This document shows, piece after piece, positions 5,031 through 7,574 of a stretch of DNA of 7,574 nt. Source of the stretch: Nanobdellota archaeon (GTDB lineage: Archaea > Nanobdellota > Nanobdellia > Woesearchaeales > BS150m-G63); NCBI GenBank assembly GCA_023137655.1, contig JAGLOT010000027.1, positions 1-7,574 of the forward strand. Reading direction: 5' to 3'. How positions within the stretch are numbered: the stretch's first letter is position 1; every line of letters begins with the position of its first letter. The notes beneath the pieces were generated by a model. That model made no database searches. It was not told the DNA's origin and saw nothing but the letters and a program-made list of their open reading frames with translations. The position numbers and the translations under genes were made by a program.

Positions 5031-5242
5031 TTCTGTACGATTTTGAATCTTTTGCCTTTCTTTGCAGAAACAATTGTATAATCTTTCATTTTATGTTCTT
5101 TTGCGTGTGCTTCTGCAAATTCGTTTGAACTAAAGGTTTTAGCGCCAATTTTCTTTGCAACATTACTAAAGAATGCCCTATGTGAGAATGAAGATACTAA
5201 GTTTTTCCTTCTTTTTAATCGTGTATGTACTTTTCGAACCAT
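5027..5242 (-). CDS. Small, very basic protein of unknown function
   Basis: A 71-residue protein in which about 21 residues are Lys or Arg and only five are Asp or Glu, mostly at the N-terminus (MVRKVHTRLKRRKN) and C-terminus (AKKGKRFKIVQN). The middle (24-50) is a mixed region with FFSNVAKKIGAKTFSSNEF. The composition suggests binding to RNA or DNA, or association with the ribosome, but I do not recognise a family and no zinc-binding cysteines are present. The promoter (TATA at 5268-5275, mirror-facing that of RNase D) supports the ATG at 5242, and AAAGGA lies just upstream of it. Sharing a divergent promoter with RNase D makes an RNA-related role plausible, as inference only. The stop overlaps that of the convergent gene by four bases. 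Confidence 0.7.
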   Translation of the reverse strand: MVRKVHTRLKRRKNLVSSFSHRAFFSNVAKKIGAKTFSSNEFAEAHAKEHKMKDYTIVSAKKGKRFKIVQN

Positions 5243-5267
5243 TATTCCTTTTGAAACTAATTACCCA

Positions 5268-5275
5268 TTTAAAAA
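5268..5275 (-). promoter_or_regulatory. TATA box of the small basic protein gene
   Basis: The minus strand reads TTTTTAAA directly after GAAAGG, a good BRE. The expected start is near 5245, three bases before the ATG, so the message is essentially leaderless. Confidence 0.6.
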
Positions 5276-5293
5276 CCTTTCTTTTTTGAAAGA

Positions 5294-5301
5294 TTTATAA
5301 A
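5294..5301 (+). promoter_or_regulatory. TATA box of the RNase D gene
   Basis: TTTATAAA directly after GAAAGA (5288-5293), a good BRE. The first base is exactly 30 bases before the ATG at 5324, so transcription is expected to start on the start codon. Confidence 0.7.
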
Positions 5302-5323
5302 GAACCTTCAATTATTTATTTTC

Positions 5324-6400
5324 ATGAGCATTGGCTACCATTATATTAAAGATAAAAGAGAAATGTTAGACCTTTGCAAGAAACTTTCTTTTGAAAAGCA
5401 GATTGGCGTAGATATTGAGTGTGAGAATAGTTTTCATCATTATGGGACCTATATTTCAATAATCCAAATTTCAACTGAAATGGAAGATTTCATAGTTGAT
5501 GTTATAGAAATTAAAGATATTGAACCTTTGATTCAAATTCTTAACAATCCAAACATACTAAAAATATTTCATAATATTGATTTTGATTTTAGAATTTTAA
5601 ATTATCAATTTAATTGCATTCCAAAAAATATTTTTGATACGCAAATTGCCGCATCTTTTTTAGGTAAAGAAAGTTTAGGTTTAGGAAATTTACTTGAAGA
5701 ATATTTTAACATAAATAAAAAATGTAAATTTCAAAAAGCAGATTGGACTCGAAGGCCAATAAAAAAAGAACTTTTAGATTATGCTGCAAATGATAGTTCA
5801 TATTTAATTAAACTTAAAGATATTTTAACCAATGAATTAATTCAAGCAGGTAGATTAAAATTTATTCTTGAAGAATTTAAAAAATTAGAACATACTAAAA
5901 GAATTTATTCAGAGCCAAAGTTCAGTGAGGTTAAGGGATTCAGGGCATTAACAGCCCAACAAAGATCAGTACTAAAAGAAGTATTTCTTGTGAGAAAAAA
6001 GTTAGCAAGAGAGACAGATAAACCAGTTCATTTTGTAATTTCAAATAAATTACTTCTTATTATTGCAAAAGAAAAACGAAAAGATGAAATGTTTTGGAAA
6101 AATCTTAGATCAGTTCATCCAATTGTTAAGAAAAGATATTTAGTTTTTGTTAATGCAATTAAGAAAGGAGAATCAGGACAAATAATTGTTGAAAGAAAAA
6201 AGATGTTAAGATTTTCTGAAAGCCAAAAAAAACAAATACATAATTTATTAGAAGTTAGAGATAATATTGCAAAAGAAATGAATATTGAACCTCATTTATT
6301 GCTTAACAAAGAGATGTTAAAAAAGGTTATTTCTGAACAAAATTTTAATTCTTTAAGTGAATGGCAAGGTGCTGCTTTTTCTGAAAAATTTACTTTTTAG
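5324..6400 (+). CDS. rnd: Ribonuclease D, 3'-5' exoribonuclease (DEDDy) with two HRDC domains
   Basis: A 358-residue protein close in length to bacterial RNase D (about 375). The exonuclease domain (about 5-175) has all DEDDy residues: Asp30 and Glu32 in GVDIEC, Asp88 in IFHNIDFDFRIL, and Tyr153 with Asp157 in YAAND. Family markers FDTQIAASFLG (104-114) and ADWTRRPI (139-146, the SDWSRRPL motif) are present. A first HRDC domain spans about 205-280 (RALTAQQRSVLKEVFLVRKKLARE) and a second about 297-340 (ESQKKQIHNLLEVRDNIAKEM), the usual order of exonuclease plus two HRDC. The known role is metal-dependent trimming of RNA 3' ends, mainly tRNA precursors, in the cytoplasm. RNase D is widespread in bacteria and eukaryotes but uncommon in archaea, so transfer is possible. 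It is a single-gene transcript with a leaderless start; a hairpin follows the stop. Confidence 0.93.
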   Translation: MSIGYHYIKDKREMLDLCKKLSFEKQIGVDIECENSFHHYGTYISIIQISTEMEDFIVDVIEIKDIEPLIQILNNPNILKIFHNIDFDFRILNYQFNCIPKNIFDTQIAASFLGKESLGLGNLLEEYFNINKKCKFQKADWTRRPIKKELLDYAANDSSYLIKLKDILTNELIQAGRLKFILEEFKKLEHTKRIYSEPKFSEVKGFRALTAQQRSVLKEVFLVRKKLARETDKPVHFVISNKLLLIIAKEKRKDEMFWKNLRSVHPIVKKRYLVFVNAIKKGESGQIIVERKKMLRFSESQKKQIHNLLEVRDNIAKEMNIEPHLLLNKEMLKKVISEQNFNSLSEWQGAAFSEKFTF

Positions 6401-6401
6401 G

Positions 6402-6415
6402 GGGGAATTATCCCC
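6402..6415 (+). repeat. Perfect short hairpin directly after RNase D
   Basis: GGGGA (6402-6406) pairs with TCCCC (6411-6415) around ATTA, starting two bases after the stop codon. It is followed by A6 rather than T, so it is not a standard intrinsic terminator for the plus strand. It could protect or define the 3' end of the RNase D message. Confidence 0.5.
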
Positions 6416-6428
6416 AAAAAACCAAAGC

Positions 6429-6436
6429 TTTATATA
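6429..6436 (+). promoter_or_regulatory. Strong BRE/TATA promoter upstream of the exported-protein operon
   Basis: CCAAAG (6422-6427) and TTTATATA (6429-6436) form the best consensus archaeal promoter in the window. The expected start is near 6459, inside an inverted repeat, which would leave a long leader of about 56 bases to the first ATG and about 249 bases to the exported-protein start. Confidence 0.7.
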
Positions 6437-6447
6437 CTAGAGTACAT

Positions 6448-6469
6448 TAGTATACAAAAGAGTATACTA
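6448..6469 (+). promoter_or_regulatory. Inverted repeat centred on the expected start site
   Basis: TAGTATAC (6448-6455) and GTATACTA (6462-6469) are a perfect 8-bp inverted repeat around AAAAGA, centred on the expected start near 6459. Related half-sites lie nearby: TACT-AG-AGTA at 6435-6444, AGTAC at 6486-6490 and AGTATA at 6494-6499, and TATACTAG occurs at both 6433-6440 and 6463-6470. This resembles an operator cluster for a dimeric repressor; the regulator is not identified. Confidence 0.55.
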
Positions 6470-6514
6470 GGATATCCCTTATTTTAGTACGCCAGTATAT
6501 TATCGGTATTTTTT

Positions 6515-6593
6515 ATGTGTTGGCTTTGGTTAGCACATAAAAAATACTTTTTTTCTTTTGAAAACAAGGGGAAAGACTTCGCACAAAGTCTTT
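6515..6593 (+). other. Hairpins and T-tract in the leader: possible attenuator or small RNA
   Basis: ATGTGTTGGC (6515-6524) can pair with GTTAGCACAT (6529-6538) over ten pairs, three of them G-U, with loop TTTG. A tract TTTTTTTCTTTT (6548-6559) follows and could terminate transcripts. A second, perfect hairpin joins AAAGACTT (6572-6579) to AAGTCTTT (6586-6593) around CGCACA. If real, transcripts from the strong upstream promoter might stop near 6559 as an RNA of about 100 bases, with read-through needed to reach the exported-protein gene. This competes with, or overlaps, the coding interpretation of the same bases. Confidence 0.4.
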
Positions 6594-6718
6594 ACTTTTA
6601 CGACTATAAAATACAACAAAAAATAGTTAAGTTTATAAAAAAAGAAACCTCACTTAAAGACAAGAAACGCGTTTTAATTAGTTTAAAATTTAAAAAAGAG
6701 GGATTGTATGATTTATAG
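6515..6718 (+). CDS. Doubtful small 67-residue protein ahead of the exported protein
   Basis: An open frame from ATG at 6515 to TAG at 6716-6718. The product is basic and Lys/Phe-rich: an aromatic N-terminus (MCWLWLAHKKYFFSF), then LYFYDYKIQQKIVKFIKKET (26-45) which could be helical, and RVLISLKFKKEG (52-63). No family is recognised and no Shine-Dalgarno precedes the ATG, which lies about 56 bases downstream of the expected transcription start. In its favour, 67 codons without a stop is long for such AT-rich DNA, and it overlaps the next start by 11 bases, as coupled operon genes do. Against it, the first codons lie in a strong hairpin and the T-tract falls inside it. It may be a real small gene, a remnant, or leader sequence. 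Confidence 0.4.
   Translation: MCWLWLAHKKYFFSFENKGKDFAQSLYFYDYKIQQKIVKFIKKETSLKDKKRVLISLKFKKEGLYDL
6698..6703 (+). promoter_or_regulatory. Shine-Dalgarno of the exported acidic protein gene
   Basis: GAGGGA lies four bases before the ATG at 6708 and, together with the signal peptide that begins there, supports that start. Confidence 0.6.
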
Positions 6719-7574
6719 GAGAAGAAACCAGAAGAATTTATTTAGTGTGATTTCTATAATTTTAATAATAATCCTATCTGTTTCTACATTAACCAATGCA
6801 GAAGAAACTGCAGGTGATGAAAGTCCAACTTCTGGTGATGATTCAAGTTCTAGTGAAACTTCTGAAACTGATAGTTCAAGTGATGAAACTTCTGGTGAAA
6901 CTTTTGAGTTTGATGAAAGTACTTCTGACCCTAGTGAAGATTCTGAAACAGAAACTCAAAGTGAAGATTCTGAAACTGAAATATCTGATGAAGAAAATAA
7001 TCATGAATCAGATCCTAATGGTGTATATTACGAATTAGATGATGATGCAGAAGATATAGAAGTTGAAACTTTAGATGATGAGACTTTAGATGATGAAATC
7101 CTCGATGAAGGAACTGAAGATGAAAATTCAGAAATAGATGATGAAATTGAAACCCCTGAAGATGGCTTAGAAGATGAAATCTTTGAAGAAATACCCTTAG
7201 AATTAGATGGGCAATACTATGAAATTGAACAGGACCTTAAGGATGATTTAATTAACAATACTCCTGTAATTGGAAACATTATTGGGAAAGAAAATAATGA
7301 AACAAACACAACTGATTATTATGTTGAATTAGAAGACCTTGATAAAATAAAAAATAATTTTGATTTTGATTTTTCTAAAGTAGAACAAACTGAAATAAAT
7401 TTTAAAGACCCTGTACAATTAACTCAAACATTAAATATTGAAAATGAAGATGGATTTAAGAAAGAAATAAATTTTAATCTTTGGAATTACCAGGAAGAAA
7501 TTCTAGAAGGTATGCGGACAATAAAAGTTTTTAAAGGAGATGAATTAATTTCTGAACAACCAATATTCAATTTA
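6708..7574 (+). CDS. Exported Asp/Glu/Ser/Thr-rich surface protein, N-terminal part (runs off right edge)
   Basis: The frame from ATG 6708 stays open to the window end, giving 289 residues. It starts with a Sec-type signal peptide: basic MIYRRRNQKN (1-10), hydrophobic LFSVISIILIIILSVS (11-26), and a likely cleavage after TNA (31). Residues 32-165 are low complexity and extremely acidic, first Ser/Thr/Asp/Glu (SGDDSSSSETSETDSSSDET), then Asp/Glu with Leu and Ile (LDDETLDDEILDEGTEDE). From about 166 the sequence becomes more ordered, with LDGQYYEIEQDL, NNTPVIGNIIGKE, and strand-like YYVELEDLDK and LNIENEDGFKKEINFNLWNY, suggesting a folded, possibly beta-rich extracellular domain that continues beyond the edge. 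NNT, NET and NTT sites could be N-glycosylated. The acidic Ser/Thr-rich part may be an extended, glycosylated or cation-binding spacer. The function is unknown. It probably shares the promoter at 6429-6436 with the preceding small frame. Confidence 0.8.
   Translation, partial: MIYRRRNQKNLFSVISIILIIILSVSTLTNAEETAGDESPTSGDDSSSSETSETDSSSDETSGETFEFDESTSDPSEDSETETQSEDSETEISDEENNHESDPNGVYYELDDDAEDIEVETLDDETLDDEILDEGTEDENSEIDDEIETPEDGLEDEIFEEIPLELDGQYYEIEQDLKDDLINNTPVIGNIIGKENNETNTTDYYVELEDLDKIKNNFDFDFSKVEQTEINFKDPVQLTQTLNIENEDGFKKEINFNLWNYQEEILEGMRTIKVFKGDELISEQPIFNL

Noticed and set aside
6796..7038. Plus-strand 80-codon frame rich in Lys, Leu and Val
   Set aside because: It is the +1 shadow of the acidic low-complexity gene, whose frame carries the signal peptide and stays open far longer.
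1..7574. CRISPR array, insertion sequence, integrase, rRNA or tRNA
   Set aside because: No regularly spaced repeats, transposase or recombinase motifs, or structural RNA signatures were seen on either strand.

Overview
This is an AT-rich (roughly 30% G+C by eye) window that reads as archaeal. The main evidence is the promoters: several genes are preceded by a purine-rich BRE-like stretch and an 8-bp TTTATATA/TTTATAAA box. At three of them (4245 minus, 4353 plus, 5324 plus) the first base of the box lies 29-30 bases before the ATG, which places transcription start on the start codon, so these mRNAs are probably leaderless. Genes inside operons instead show Shine-Dalgarno motifs (AGGTGA, AAGGTGAT, AGGAG, GAGGG). 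A DUF4013-like membrane protein and a short-gene, small-intergenic layout fit an archaeon, possibly of a small-genome DPANN-type lineage. That lineage assignment is inference; no rRNA or universal marker gene is present.

Layout. 1-790 (minus): a two-CBS-domain protein followed 7 bases later by the N-terminus of a CPA2-type cation:proton antiporter that runs off the left edge. 920-1360 (minus): a small protein with two membrane segments and a C-terminal winged-helix domain. 1361-1763: a 403-base regulatory region with a candidate structured RNA, a 16-bp direct repeat and a promoter bearing two copies of a 13-bp palindrome. 1764-2989 (plus): a translationally coupled pair, a ribbon-helix-helix (RHH) protein and an unrecognised 220-residue protein that starts with TTG. 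3012-4245 (minus): a DUF4013-like membrane protein overlapping a membrane-anchored NodB/CE4 polysaccharide deacetylase. 4353-5030 (plus): an unrecognised soluble protein, converging on a 71-residue very basic protein (5027-5242, minus). 5324-6400 (plus): an RNase D with an intact DEDDy active site and two HRDC domains, divergent from the basic protein. 6401-7574 (plus): a strong promoter with a perfect inverted repeat centred on the expected start site, hairpins inside a doubtful 67-codon frame, then an exported, extremely Asp/Glu/Ser/Thr-rich protein that runs off the right edge.

How the parts may work together. The CBS protein is a natural candidate nucleotide sensor for the antiporter. The deacetylase and DUF4013 protein form a cell-envelope operon. 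The RHH/unknown pair looks like an autoregulated two-gene accessory module, with the RHH protein as likely repressor at its own tandem operators. It is the best candidate here for something undescribed, although nothing in the sequence shows what the second protein does. Five of the clearer coding regions (147-residue-class winged-helix protein aside: the 220-, 225-, 71- and 67-residue products and the C-terminal part of the RHH protein) could not be assigned to a family by reading alone.
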